Assembly (NCBI GenBank): GCA_034440635.1
Contig: JAOTON010001681.1
Location: forward strand, 823,501-887,500
Source of the DNA: Lepas anatifera
Lineage: Eukaryota; Arthropoda; Thecostraca; Lepadidae
Length of the DNA stretch: 64,000 nucleotides
Direction: 5' to 3'
The number at the start of each line of letters is the position of its first letter. The first letter of the stretch is position 1. The notes beneath the pieces are model-generated. The model worked only from the letters and a program-made list of their open reading frames with translations. It was not told the origin of the DNA and made no database searches. This document shows, one piece after another, positions 11,546-22,836 of the stretch. The position numbers and the translations under genes were made by a program.

Positions 11546-11828
11546 TACGCAATGCCGGGAGGGCGGTTAAGAATGAGTACACAAGAGGCATACAGTCTAA
11601 AACACAGTAAGATAGGCACGTGCAACATATGCTTACTAGGGCTGCTAATCCCGGGATCAGGATCCCGGGATCCCGGGATTGTATTAATCCCGAATCCCGG
11701 GATTATATATTTCCGAATCCCGGGATCCCGATATTTTCCAACCCTAAAATGGCGTGGAAAGCGTCGCTGATAGTATTAAAAATCATTATGGAATCCAACA
11801 ACATGCTACAGCGTTGTTTTATGCTTAA

Positions 11829-12877
11829 CACGCGCCCCGCTGGTCCCTTGCATGACGCGCCCCGCTGGGGGCGTTTTTCGCCCCCTTCCGTATCTCGTTT
11901 CCCACGAAAGCTAAATGAAAATTACGGACGGCGTTCGAAAGCTCTTGACAAGGCGAAGAGATTTTATAAGAATAATTTTTATGTCAGGTCAATATTGAGG
12001 TTAGCATAGGTCAAAGAAGGCTCCAAAGGCTTACAACGGAACAGTGTACCCTACGTTTCCTTCTCTAGATCTGCCCTCAGGGGAGCTAGAACAAATCTTT
12101 ATGCATCATTGGATTCCTCTCATCGCGGCAAATCGAATGATGAATGATGATGATCGAATGATGATGCAGCTAGGCATGAGGTCTGCATAATATGACCTTG
12201 CTAGGTCACATAGTCAAAATGACCTGACCTCGACCTAGGTCAGGGTCACAGAGTGACCTGGTATGGTCATGTTGCATATCAATCGACTCCCTGTGACAAT
12301 ATAAGCACAATGCAAGCAAAATGGGAGCTTTATCTCAATTCGGTGAGAATGTGTTGGCAAAACAATCACTCTCTGCTTCCGTGACCTGATATGACCTTTG
12401 AGAGGTCAGATGCTAAAAAAATCAACCTTATAGTCAAGATCGTAGTAATAATAGACAGTTTGAGGATTTTCAGCTTTATCTATCCAGTATTTACTGAAAT
12501 CAAGTCCATTCTATTTTTCACCAAAGACTTATAATGGGGTAACCAAAAATTTGACCCCACCTTAGGTCAACAATATCAAAATTCCGAGATAGCAGATGTG
12601 TAGAACTCAATGACCTTATAATATTGTGGAAATTTCAAACTCATCGGTTTGCTAATGTTCCCTGGGCGCTGCTTCAAACTCGTAATTTTAGGTTTTGAGG
12701 TCGGGTCAATTGACCCTTGAACTGACATGACCTTTACTCAAAAATTTGATCAAATGTGTAAAATTGATCAGGCATAAAATACTGTAAGATTCGTTGTTCT
12801 GCGTCCCTTTGTTTTTGAGCTATCTGGGGAAAGCCAGGAGGGGGGGCGAATTTCGTCCCCCTCCAGCGGGGAGCGTA
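11829..12877 (-). mobile_element. AGGTCA-rich TTAA element, copy 2
   Basis: The left end CACGCGCCCCGCTGG follows TTAA (11825-11828). The right end GGGGAGCGTA is followed by CTAA, a one-base decay of TTAA. The interior aligns in reverse with copy 1 (7290-8299) almost throughout, so the two are an inverted pair about 3.5 kb apart. A spaced pair TGACCTGATATGACCT lies at 12382-12397 (a DR4). No coding capacity. Confidence 0.9.
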
Positions 12878-13004
12878 CTAATATTTTACGTACCTGAAAT
12901 GTTCAAACACAAGCAAAAGCCAAGCTCTCCCTTCTGCATGTACGTAGATTATACCTGGCATTGCTTCACAGTTTACACCGTGTCAGTTTCTTTGTTCGAG
13001 CTCG

Positions 13005-13029
13005 TCTCTCTCTCTCTCTCTCTCTCTCA

Positions 13030-13108
<79 letters not shown>
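13005..13108. repeat. compound (TC)n-(AC)n-(TC)n microsatellite
   Basis: Pure TC runs flank an AC run of about 12 units (13042-13066). The long Leu/Ser and His/Thr open frames here come only from the repeat. Confidence 0.97.
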
Positions 13109-13110
<2 letters not shown>

Positions 13111-13338
13111 CGCGGCGTCGTCCCCTCAAGCATTCAGTTTCAGGTCATATTACTCCGGGAGGTTGCCGACTACCTCGACCATCGAATACGAGGGGTCGAA
13201 TTGCTCGTCGTATCTGTGAGGGAGCATGTCCTCTGACTCAGTCACTCTCAGCGCCTGCTGTCAGTGTGACCCAGAAGGCAGTCAGGGCAGGAGCCTACGC
13301 ATTGTGTGCATTTTTGGAAGTTCTTGCAATGACCGATT

Positions 13339-13472
13339 TTGTGGAATTTAAGGGCAGTGCGGTGTGAGAAAAACTTTCTTAGAAGTAAGGATGGGAGCAC
13401 AGCAAAATGTCGTTTTTATAAAAAGGTATTGAAAATAGCTGGAGGACCAACAAAAGGACTTCACGTCCATCT
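13339..13472 (+). pseudogene. hAT-A transposase, BED zinc-finger part
   Basis: The frame encodes DGSTAKCRFYKKVLKIAGGP, then TKGLHVHL. This is the BED zinc-finger pattern (AKC..C.K.L...GGST.GL..HL...H) that binds DNA in hAT transposases. The second zinc cysteine is replaced by Tyr (TAT), so the finger is broken. The codon for the last Leu is cut after two bases at 13472, exactly where hAT-B is inserted; the third base and the rest of the finger (K-S-K-H) resume at 17908. An upstream start or acceptor was not identified, so the N terminus is uncertain. No selection appears to maintain it. Confidence 0.85.
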
Positions 13473-13632
13473 CAGGGGTCTAAAAACTTACCGATCTACC
13501 TACGCCGTCGGCGACCCTATCTTCTTTTGGTTGGCGACCCAGCAACCGTCTCAAACTCTGATTCCATCTGTTTTCTCATGATTTTAGCTTCCACCATCCG
13601 CTCCTGCTTCTAAATATGCTTACACTCTCCAC

Positions 13633-13800
13633 CAGGGGCGCCGCCACGGAATTTTCGCAGGGGGGGGACAGATCCGGGCTGGTGCTGACCGGGGAGGCAA
13701 ATTTTGAGCATATTCGGTAACTGACAGCATTAATGACCATTGACCCAATGGGGACGTCCCCCCTGGTTGACCAACAGGGGGGGGGGACGCGTCCATCTAT
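13633..13800 (+). repeat. CAGGGGCGCCGCC repeat, right end unclear
   Basis: Closely similar to 16770-16961: CAGGGGCGCYGCCACGGAAT, then CCGGGCTGGTGCTGACCGGG, ACTGACAGCATTAATGAC and GACGTCCCCCCTGGTTG. This copy diverges after the final G-run, and no TSD was found. Confidence 0.7.
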
Positions 13801-13839
13801 TGGATGAAGTCTGCCAGTTCCTTTGGCCAAGAATGAGCA

Positions 13840-16689
13840 GAATCTACTTCGACAAAGAAGAATTTAGCCTTCGTTTCCCGGCTTGTTTGGCGTTTCTGAA
13901 AGACAGCTTGGCTACAACGGGGCATCTTTGGCCGATTACATCTGGTATCATCACCGCCCTTGCTGTTAGTTAATGCTAGTTATGTTTATTCTTATTACAA
14001 GTTAGTTGGTTAGTTAAGGGCCTTTTATAAGGCGTTCTGTGCAAAGCACCTTTGCCCGTATCTAAAGTGTGGGGGAGAAATTTTCCGGGAGGGGTGTTTA
14101 CTTTAATGTCGCAGAACAAAGGGACGAATCTTATTTCAAGGAATGGGTCGCGAAGTGTAGCAACACTTGCGAGGGATCTTATTACAATTTTTGGTTTCAA
14201 TTTTATTAAAAAAACGACTGAAATCACCCGGTACTTTAGATGATGCCATTTCCTTGAACCGTATTTATGTACTATTTTTAAGTTCAAACTAGAATGTACT
14301 AGAATCTGTCACGAGTCGGTACCAAGTCGGTGATTTTCATTTTTTCAATAGGCGACCAATGGGCGACCAAGTCGGCCGAAACCGCCGACTTGCGTGGTCG
14401 CCTGGTCGCCGGTGGTCGCCCTGGTACATTTTCGGTGTCTGCGGCCTTCAGAACGAGCGCGGCGCAGGCTGCCGCTAATATTTTTGTATTCTTGTTGAAA
14501 GCAGTGGGCGCCGTTTTTGACGACTGGTGTACAATTTGTTAAATCCAAGGGGTTAAATCAAGATGTTCGTTTATCATAGACGGTCCGTGCAATCTAGGTG
14601 GGTTTTGGAGTCTACTTGCAATGATGTTTCCTTGTTTTGCTTTACCGCGAAAAGCCTCAGAAGGAAAAAGAACTTGAATTCCAGTGGTGCATGTTTAAAC
14701 TCTTTCCAACCACAATCACGCTAAAATGGCATCGTAAACATTGTTCTATAGTCACACATTCCCCAGGGCGTGGATTTCCTAAACGATTTTTGGGTTGCCT
14801 AATTATGAAACTATCCATAACAAGTATGCTGTTTTTGATACCACCATATTCTTGCCTTATAGCTGGACATATAACTCAGTGATCAAGTAGGCCTGTTATT
14901 TAACGATTTTAAAGTCCCTGAAATGAGAAATAGGAAAGTTTTAAGGATACTCTTAGTAGGCACAGAAAATAACTTGAGCTTTCACTTGGGGTGCCACAGC
15001 AGTGACAGGTCCAAGGGATCCCTGAACTCGAGTTCAAGACTCCTTAAGTTTGAAAGGATTAAGGGTGGCCTGAGGAAAAGGGTACCCCCAAAACTGATTA
15101 AACCAGGTCTGTGAGGTAGAAAATACCTTGCTACTGCCCCCACCACTAAAATACAAATGATGGGCTTACAGATGGAGCTTTGAAGTTTATAAGTTGTGAA
15201 AAATGGCATTAAAGGTGCTGAAAACAGGTTTTGTCGTGCTAGGTTGGCTCGCATCGTGTTCTGTATGGCCATATGTCTTGGTCTGTATATATTATTATCT
15301 CAAGCGGCAATATAAATCAAATATTCAAAAACTTTTTATTTTTTCACTAGGTATCTATTAATTGATTTTGTATATGACTAGTGTTTTATTTACACAGATG
15401 CACCAAGACATGTGAATGGTCATAATACACATGTTGAGCTTCAATATTTGAAGCAGGGTGTAAAGTATGATTTCCTGTTTCTGCTTCAAAGATAAATGCC
15501 CTCTAAAATTTTAAGAACAGAAATAAGCCAGGTAGAAAGACCAAAAGTTTGTTTCATGGCCCAAAATATTGTTCTGGAAAATGGTCTCAGGCATTCCCAT
15601 AATTGGGAATGGGTGTTCCCATCTATGGGTCAAGCATTCCCATTTATGGCACTGTTACCATTTTTAAGTCACACCAACCACAGTTTTCTCCCACTGATTG
15701 ATGATGATAGCCACCCTTTTGGGTGAAGTGTGCCCTTTTGGTTGACAGCATGCAATCTCAGAGGGCTGCCCCTTACTAAAATCCTAGATCCATCACTGTG
15801 CATTGGTACCCCATAAGGGATATAAATGTGCATTCCTGCACAGCACAAAGATGTGATAAACCATTTCAAATTTGCCAGAAGATTCCACTGCAAGGACAAT
15901 GGTCCAATCCAAGTCTGCCAAACATAGAATAAGCTGTGCCTTTTGCTCAGATGGATGCGCACTGGGTGATCAGGGTGTGTGTGTATGTTTTTTAACTGAC
16001 TGATTATGTGCATCCAAGTTTCTGACAATATCTTGTACTTTTTGTCACAAGAAAGTTGACTCGTTTTGTTTTCTCTAGTATGGATGAAATATGGAAGCAC
16101 TGCCACAGAGGTACAGCAGAAATATCACAGAGAGATTGTGTCCACCACAAAAGAACAGGTTGCTGAAATGCAAACTGTTCTTCTCAGTACCCAATCCTGG
16201 TCCAAATGGGTCATCAGCAACTATTCTGGAAAATTTTCAGTCCTGATTATTAATGCTAAAATGCATCAATTAAGAGCTTTGGAAATAGTTATCATGGGAA
16301 TGATGTCATGCAAAAAAGGTTATTCCCAAAAGACAGCATTGCTATTGCTTTGAGTAGAACTATGTTCAACAATGAGGCGAAAATTGGGCCTCATCTTAGC
16401 AATGGTTGATATTTTCCACTGGAATTCTGAGGAAATGTTGCCAATGAATAATCTTTTAATTATTTATTTGAAATGTTACAGGAATTTATCTGATTTGTGG
16501 CGCCTCAAGGTGAAGAATCACAAGTATTTCACGACGCATGTATGTACATAAAAATGTTTTTCTCTAGTTAAATGAAACATCGGAACTTTTTCTGAGGCTC
16601 TTTTTTAAAGTGCTGCAAACCCTTTTATTTGTCTCAAAGATAAGGCCTAACAATTTTTCACATTGATGGACACAACATAAAACCATTAT
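13840..16689. other. interior of hAT-B, no recognised coding sequence
   Basis: Only short frames without known domains are present. A cluster of GTCGG and GGCGACC motifs at about 14310-14425 and a run of TTCCCAT...ATGG motifs near 15595-15660 are the only visible structure. The filler may be captured sequence or decayed repeats. Confidence 0.45.
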
Positions 16690-17565
16690 TGATGAGAGAA
16701 CAACAATGGTGCATCAATCATGGCTGTATCTTGCTTGGTATAGAAGTGATGGGCGAAAATGTTAATGCCCAGGGGCGCTGCCACGGAATTTTTACACGGG
16801 AACGGACCCGGGCTGGTGCTGACCGGGGCAGGGGAATTGTGAGCATATTTGGTACCTGACAGCATTAATGACGATGAACCGAAAATTTTGGGAGACGTCC
16901 CCCCTGGTTGGCCAACAGGGGGGATGCGTAGGTACCCCGTCCCACCGCTTTCGGCGCCCATTTAATTGCCCTTGTGTACGGGCAGCGTATCATCTTTGAC
17001 CTCGATTGACCTCCGAACAGACTTAGCCTAAGCTTAGTGGGCACTAACGATACGTATTCATGACTGCGTAGTGCGTATAAATGACTGGTCACTATCCAAC
17101 ATTGGCTTTTAGGTCCGACATATCACGCCCAAAGCGAGCGTTCTTCCTATTATAACTTGAAGCTACGTGATAACATCCCCAATATTCAGTGTCCTGTTGC
17201 GCCCTAGCCTTTGACCCGATATGAAAATGGATGTTGCCTTAGTGAAAGAGCTGGTCGAGCTCTGTCGAATAGTGTTGAGAAAATGGTTCCGGCTATTTTG
17301 CGTACGGAGATAAGCAAGGTTTTATAGAGCACTGCATTTGATACATTTTGACGTATATGAATTTTTCCCCTCTGGTGACCACAGTAAACAGTCTTCAGAC
17401 CACCTTACGCAAAAATTCCGGGAGTAACGCCGATTGCATTTCCGACGACCTTTCGATCGCTTTTTCTGCTTCTATCTTTCTTTGTTTCCGAGATCTAGGG
17501 TGTCATTTTTAACCCCCTCCCACCAGGGGGTCATAGGTGATTCATGCTGGTCACCGGGGCTAGGG
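16690..17565 (+). mobile_element. AGGTCA-rich TTAA element, copy 3, right part
   Basis: This aligns with the right half of copy 6 (55140-55615): ATGGTGCATMMATCATGGCTGT, TTTGACCYGA.A.GAAAATG, and the terminal CACCGGGGCTAGGG followed by TTAA (17566-17569). The left half is missing, and a small hAT at 16770-16961 interrupts it. Most AGGTCA motifs in this copy have decayed. Confidence 0.72.
16770..16961 (+). mobile_element. 192-bp non-autonomous hAT-like element
   Basis: CAGGGGCGCTGCCACGG at the left matches, in inverse, CCGCTTTCGGCGCCCAT at the right. Flanks TTAATGCC and TTAATTGCC look like an 8-bp duplication with one later indel. It interrupts TTAA element copy 3. Confidence 0.72.
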
Positions 17566-17907
17566 TTAAGGGCAAGCATGTATAATTTTGTTGCTTTCAG
17601 ATCATAACTTTGACTTTAATACTGAATTATAATCTCATGAAATCACTTAGGTAATGACTTGATTCTGGCTTAGGTCATCGATATCGAGAAACCCGATCTA
17701 TATTTTATAGGTTTTTTATATCTATATTTTATCGGAACCTTCCCCCTTGCAATCCCCAGTGCTTCCCTATAGCCATATTTATACCACTTTTAAGACCGTT
17801 TTTGTAATACATGTGGCATACATGTACATGTAGGTTCGGCGACCATCGAAGAAGCTTGGATTTTAGTCGGCGACCACAAGCTCACTTTTTAGACCTCTGG
17901 TCCATCT

Positions 17908-20133
17908 CAAGAGTAAGCATGGTGGTGAAAGCGTTGCTGGACCATCTTAATCCAGGGAGACCCAGCAGAACTTTTCCGGTGAAAGTAGCTCCAAAACATC
18001 GGAACCTACGACAGGAATTAGGACCCTGGATTCCTACTATGTCTCTCAAACTAAGGAAGACCTGTATTTCATCCTAGCGAGAATGTGCGCGAGAGATGGG
18101 CTGCCTTTCACAGTGTTTTGCACTTCACCGGACCTGCGCGGACTAATGGCTGCTAAAGGTTACAAAAACCTACCAATCCATCATAACACCATTCGCCGGC
18201 GTGTTCTCAAACACTGTGCTCGCCTGAAGTGCGAGGTGAAGGCGAAGTTGGCCGATCAAGTGTCAAAGGGCAAAAGGTTTTCGCTTACAATCGATGAATA
18301 TACGTCCTTGAAAAACCGTCGCTCCATAAGCGTGACTGTCCACTACGAAGGCAACGTGTGGGGTCTCGGTGTCACGCGTTGTCACGGCTCAATGCCAAAC
18401 CAGAAGTGCCTGGATCTTCTGCAGGGCAAGTTGGCAAAATTTGATCTTGAGCTCAGTAAGCACGTTACCTGTGTCACAACCGACGGAGCTTCCGTAATGG
18501 TCAAATTCGGGAAATCACTGCCTTGCGAACACCAACTCTGCCTCGCTCACGGCGTGCACCTGGCCGTCATCGACGCTCTGTACTCGGGTGATGACAGGCA
18601 GACCTCTTAACAAGCAGATGACGGCGGTGGTGGTGAAACTTACCAGGTGAGATCAATTTGTATGTGCTTCAAAGCTTTTATTCTTAGATAGCGCAAAAAT
18701 AGCTTATTACGACAATGACGGCAAATTATATATTTGCAAGTGTATGAGTTTTGCTATGCGATCTGATGTGAATGTTTGTGGTCTTTTGACATTCGGTGTC
18801 TTTAAATTCCTTCTCTGATCGATGTCACGCACGTCCTTTGTATTTTTCGCGTATTTTATCATCATGGGTGAAAACCAGTGAGTCAAATTTGAACTGGTCA
18901 ATTGACTTGTATTGCCGTTCTACCTGCATAGCATGCCTATGCAAATTGTTCTGTCGTCGTAGCGTTAATGTGAATCTTGCCGCCTTGCAGGTTAACTCGT
19001 CAGAGGAATCCGACTGTGATGACGAGGATGATGGCAACAGCACGGATGAAGACACAGATGGTGCTACCTGTCACCGTGAACTACACAGTTCGATCAATCC
19101 AATCGTAAACAAGATTAGAAACATCGTCCCCTGGTTTCGAAAATCCCCCGTACGAAACGAAGTCCTTCAGAAATACGTTAGAGAAGAACGTGGACAAGAA
19201 CTGATGCTGGTGCTAGACTGCAAAACCCGATGAAATAGTTTTGTGTGACATGCTGGATCGGTTTGATACTCTGAAAGCAGCTGTACATAAGGCAATTATT
19301 GACATAGGAGACAAACGTATTAAAATGATCGATGATTACGAATGCGCCACCATACCTAGGCTCATTCGTTGCATTAGGATCCTGAAACTCGGAGCAGAAG
19401 CGCTTTGTAGGCGGGAAAGTGGACTTCTGGAGGCTGGAGCTGCTTTAACATTTATTTTAGATACGCTTGTGAAGGAGGATAGTGCGATTGCACGCAAACT
19501 GTCAGATGCTTTAAAACAGTGCATCATACAGAGGCAAATTTTAGCTGCGCTTGTGACGGAGGATAGTGCGATTGCACGCAAACTGTCAGATGCTTTAAAA
19601 CAACGCATCACGTGCGGCAAAAGTTCTGCAAACACTGTATAACAAAATGTCGGCAGATAGAGATTGGAAATATATTTTCCCTAGCGCATCTCGTAAGGAA
19701 GTACACGACTTGTAAATATGGAGGGAAGAATGGGAGGACAGATGCATGCTTCCGAAGTAGTTTTAGATGCAGAAGCGATGGACGTTGATGATCCTCAGCC
19801 AGCACAGTAGCTTCAATCGATGCTTCAACAGGCTCTAGATAAGATAGGGTTCCAGAGCCAGATCACAGTTCAAGCGCATCCAGGCTAAGTCTCTCCAATC
19901 CTTCGCTTATGACCAAGGCTATGAGGAAAGAGTTGGAAAACCCGCCTGTCTCTGGAAGAACGGGTATGATAGCTCTGTCATACAGCTGGCTCAAGGACAT
20001 AGTCCCTACGAGTGTTGAGTCGGAACGTGTGTTTTCAACTGTCGGGAATATCGCCACTAAAGTACGGTCGAGTCTCGGCGACGAAGCCGTTGATGCCCTT
20101 TGGTTCCTTAAGTGCTACTATCGTGGCAGGTGA
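17908..20133 (+). pseudogene. hAT transposase core and dimerisation domain (hAT-A)
   Basis: Continues the BED part in frame: KSKHGGESVAG, then FTVFCTSPDLRGLMAAKGY, an RNase-H-like segment with TIDEYTSLKNRRSISVTVHY, VTTDGASVMVKFG and a CEHQLCLAHGVHLAV motif typical of hAT transposases. Exon end CAG/GTGAGA at 18646 and acceptor TTGCAG at 18990 define a 344-bp phase-0 intron. The next exon encodes an acidic SDCDDEDDGNSTDEDTDG linker. The hATC dimerisation domain is at 19909-20133 (TSVESERVFSTVGNIATKVR). Breaks: TAA at 17948 and 18608, TGA at 19231 where Trp is expected, frame changes near 19235 and after 19642. It could not make a transposase as it stands. Confidence 0.9.
19472..19618 (+). repeat. 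84-bp tandem duplication in the transposase
   Basis: Two copies, offset by 84 bp, of the stretch encoding EDSAIARKLSDALKQ. The length is a multiple of three, so the duplication keeps the frame and may predate inactivation. Confidence 0.85.
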
Positions 20134-21163
20134 CTTGTGAGGCCAGGACACAATAGGCCGGGTCACAATAGGTAAATACCTCTACTGTAATATGACTAAA
20201 AATATATCCAAGAAATATATATTGTCAATATCATTCATATGTCCTTATTTGTTTGGGGAGCAGAGCATTTTATTCTGTCTAGTGTCCATATGAATTTTCA
20301 TGTGCTTTCCGCATGGTGAGAATAGTATACTATGAGTTATCCTTAATGGGAAATATTTACTATTCTGTAAGGAATACGCCACATACGTTATCTAAAGCAG
20401 ACACTTGTTTTCGACATGTTTATTGAAAACAAATTTCCCAGTCCCGGGATCCCGGGGTATCCCGGGATTGAGGGTCGATGAATTCCGGGATCCCGGGATT
20501 GCAAAAATGTCCCGGGATTATCAGCCCTAATGCTTACATCATCCACATCACACCATCAGAGCGCCGGCGCCCCCGCACGGTGCGGGAACCCGGAGCACGC
20601 CGTCACCACGCAGCCGCGCCCAGCCAGGGATGCGGAGCCGAGACAATTTTGGACGGCTCCGGTTCCGGCTCCGGTCCGGGGTTATGATTTCGGCTCCGGC
20701 TTCGCCTCCGGCTCCAGCTCCAGCTCCGGCAATGTACCTGTATCCAAAATGTGATCGACACGTTTTCAAGGGCGTGAAAGTCCATCAGATACAAAGTGAT
20801 TATGTATTTGTACGAATGAAAAATAGCGACTGGATGAACGAACGCTCTTGACCAGATGCCAAAGGCCAGTGAACCTCAAAACTGGACCATGAACCAACCT
20901 ACACTGCAGTGCAGTCGTATGGCAAACTGCACTGCACTGTTATGGCAAACAGAAATATGGGTCAGACATGCCCGCAAACCCACATAAAAAATTAAAGATA
21001 CAACGATCAAGTAAAGCTTGGACGGCCCGCAAAGACAAATTTCGATGAGCTAACAGTGTTCTACATCGAAAAACACATCAGATAAGCTGATGGCATAATT
21101 CCTTTTTGAGAAAAATCGAAACCAATCACCCTACTTCCCAGTGCCCAGCAGCTGGTTCGCTCA

Positions 21164-21361
21164 CTATACCACCCAATCGCGGTTGGAGCGGAGCAGCAAC
21201 ATTGCCTCCGATATGTCTGCTCTTAGTCTGGACCTGAGATCAGTAAGCAGTAGCTTCATCGCGGAGAACAACCTCTCCACGGGCACCTGAGTAACTGGTA
21301 GCGCGGCCATTACCAGGCTAGCCAGCTGGATAATGGCTGGATATCTATCAAGATGCCCCAT
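21164..21361 (-). pseudogene. hAT C-terminal dimerisation domain remnant
   Basis: Encodes YPAIIQLASLVMAALPVTQV, then PVERLFSAMKLLLTDLRSRL and MLLLRSNR. The order 'P.L..LA...L..P.T..PVER.FS..K....D.R..L......L..N' is the hATC domain by which hAT transposases multimerise. No catalytic domain was found upstream on the same strand within the element, so this is an internal-deletion derivative. Its sequence differs clearly from the 19909-20133 copy, so it belongs to a different hAT lineage. Confidence 0.85.
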
Positions 21362-21671
21362 ACGGTCGCCCTCTTTAGGCGACCCAAGTTTTTGAAGTCG
21401 GCTAGTGCCGCATCGAGTGACAAGGATGCTGTTTTCTGCGCCTTTGCCCCCGGTTCTCGACAGACCTAGTATAAACTACTTCTCCGAGTACATGATAGCT
21501 CTCCTGGGGGGAGGGGGAGTGGGAGCAAATATTTTATTGCTCGACAGACATAGTGTAAACACCTTTTTCAAAAAAAAAATTATTCGGCCTTTGGGGGCCC
21601 AAAAAGATAGTCTGCCCCTTCCAGGCCTTTGAGGGGGCCATGGCCGAAATTGCCTCCCCTGCGTCTGCCAG

Positions 21672-21811
21672 CAGGGGCGGATGCAGGCCGACAGTATGGG
21701 GTAAATCGTGAAAACATATGGTTTTTTAACAAAATCGGCAAAAATCGCCAAAAATTGGGCGGTTTGGGGGCAAAGGCCTTTTTGCCCCCAACCCCCATGG
21801 ACCCGCCAGTG
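21672..21811 (+). repeat. possible short hAT-like element
   Basis: CAGGGGCGGATGCAGG at the left and CCATGGACCCGCCAGTG at the right resemble imperfect hAT-type TIRs. The flanks do not match, so boundaries are uncertain. Confidence 0.4.
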
Positions 21812-22184
21812 CCCGCTAATGCTTTCATTTGTTGCTAATTTCTGCCCATGCTAAATGGCCGGTGCGCATCCCCTACCCGAGAGTGAGACCGTCTACGGAA
21901 CACCCTAGTTGCAATATTTCACTAATCTCGATATACAAAACATATTGAGAAAATGTAATATTTCAAGTGAATAAATGTGTTTCCATGCGACATCTCACGA
22001 GGTAAAATGTGCCCATTTCACGTTTGAATTTTGGTAATTTTAGAAGTCTTTGGGAGCCGGAGCCGGACCCTTTCTGACGGCTCCGGCTCCGATCAAAAGT
22101 GTTTCGGCGGCTCCGGCTCCGGGCAGAATGGTCGGCTCCGTCCGGCTCCGGCTCCGGCTCCGGCTCCGCATCCCTGCGCCCAGC

Positions 22185-22836
22185 CACCAGGGCACCGGGC
22201 AACCGTGCGCCAACACGGGCGCCGAGGAACAGGGCCGGTGGCACAGCCGACGGGGTGAGGGGAGGGGCAGCGCCAGGGGAGGACAACGGCACCGAACTCT
22301 TCTCTGAGTGCGGTGCCGCTTTCCTCTGTCTAGCGGCCTGCTATGCTACCGTGGGCTAAACACTATGCGGTTATCTAATCGGCGTTGTATAGTATCGAAT
22401 TATTTAAATGGATATTTAAATATAATACATTAATACATTTAATTTTCATTTAATACATATAATGCATTTAAATGGGGATTTAAATGTATGCCCGTGCTGT
22501 CTGTATGAAGACAAGCAGCACACACGGGCGAAACGTGCAAGGCCGAAACGACGCCGATCCATTCTGTGCCTGAATCAAAGTTCCTAAGTCATTGTCAGCC
22601 TTCAGTGGTCAAGAGACCACAGGAGAGCGTCCGCGCGGGCAGTCGAGTCAGAAGTGTCTCTCCAGGCGTGGAGTTTGGTGGCTTTGTTCAGGCAGACAGA
22701 TCATGGATTGATGAAGGTCCAGCTACAGCATCGTCGTACATTAGTACGTGCACAGTACGTGTTCCCTGACATCGTACTTGTACCATTGTACCATGACGTA
22801 CCGTGGCACGCCTGCCTGGGACGACCTAATCACATA
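22185..22836. other. intervening sequence between two hAT elements
   Basis: GC-rich at first, then AT-rich with several TTTAAAT-type palindromes (about 22378-22490). No gene recognised. Confidence 0.45.

Larger units (their letters stand above)
13473..17899. mobile_element. 4.4-kb hAT element (hAT-B) inserted in the transposase
   Basis: The inverted ends CAGGGGTCTAAAAA and TTTTTAGACCTCTG are flanked by the 8-bp TSD GTCCATCT (13465-13472 and 17900-17907). Removing the element and one TSD restores the BED zinc-finger reading frame without loss of a base, which independently proves the boundaries. Subterminal GTCGG/GGCGACC motifs occur near both ends (about 13506 and 17836-17876) and at about 14310-14425. 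No transposase was recognised inside. The interior holds a small hAT (16770-16961) and a partial AGGTCA-rich TTAA element. Confidence 0.93.
11637..20529 (+). mobile_element. 8.9-kb hAT element (hAT-A) with decayed transposase
   Basis: The termini TAGGGCTGCTAATCCCGGGA and the inverse TCCCGGGATTATCAGCCCTA are flanked by a perfect 8-bp target duplication ATGCTTAC (11629-11636 and 20530-20537). An 8-bp TSD with TAG/CAG ends is the hAT signature. Both ends carry subterminal copies of the self-complementary TCCCGGGATCCCGGGA. Inside is a hAT transposase pseudogene in + orientation (BED part at 13339-13472, core at 17908-20133). The element has been swollen by an AGGTCA-rich TTAA element (11829-12877) and by hAT-B (13473-17899). 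Without those two it would be about 3.4 kb, a normal size for an autonomous hAT. Confidence 0.93.
20625..22176 (-). mobile_element. 1.55-kb hAT element with (GGCTCC)n ends
   Basis: The ends CAGGGATGCGGAGCCG and CGGCTCCGCATCCCTG are flanked by a perfect 8-bp TSD CGCCCAGC (20617-20624 and 22177-22184). Both subterminal regions are hexamer arrays of GGCTCC, the left at about 20655-20735 and the right at 22050-22168. A hATC-like remnant lies at 21164-21361 on the minus strand. Too short and broken to be autonomous. Confidence 0.93.

Noticed and set aside
12794..13236. Ser/Leu- and His/Thr-rich open frames
   Set aside because: Produced by the TC/AC microsatellite.
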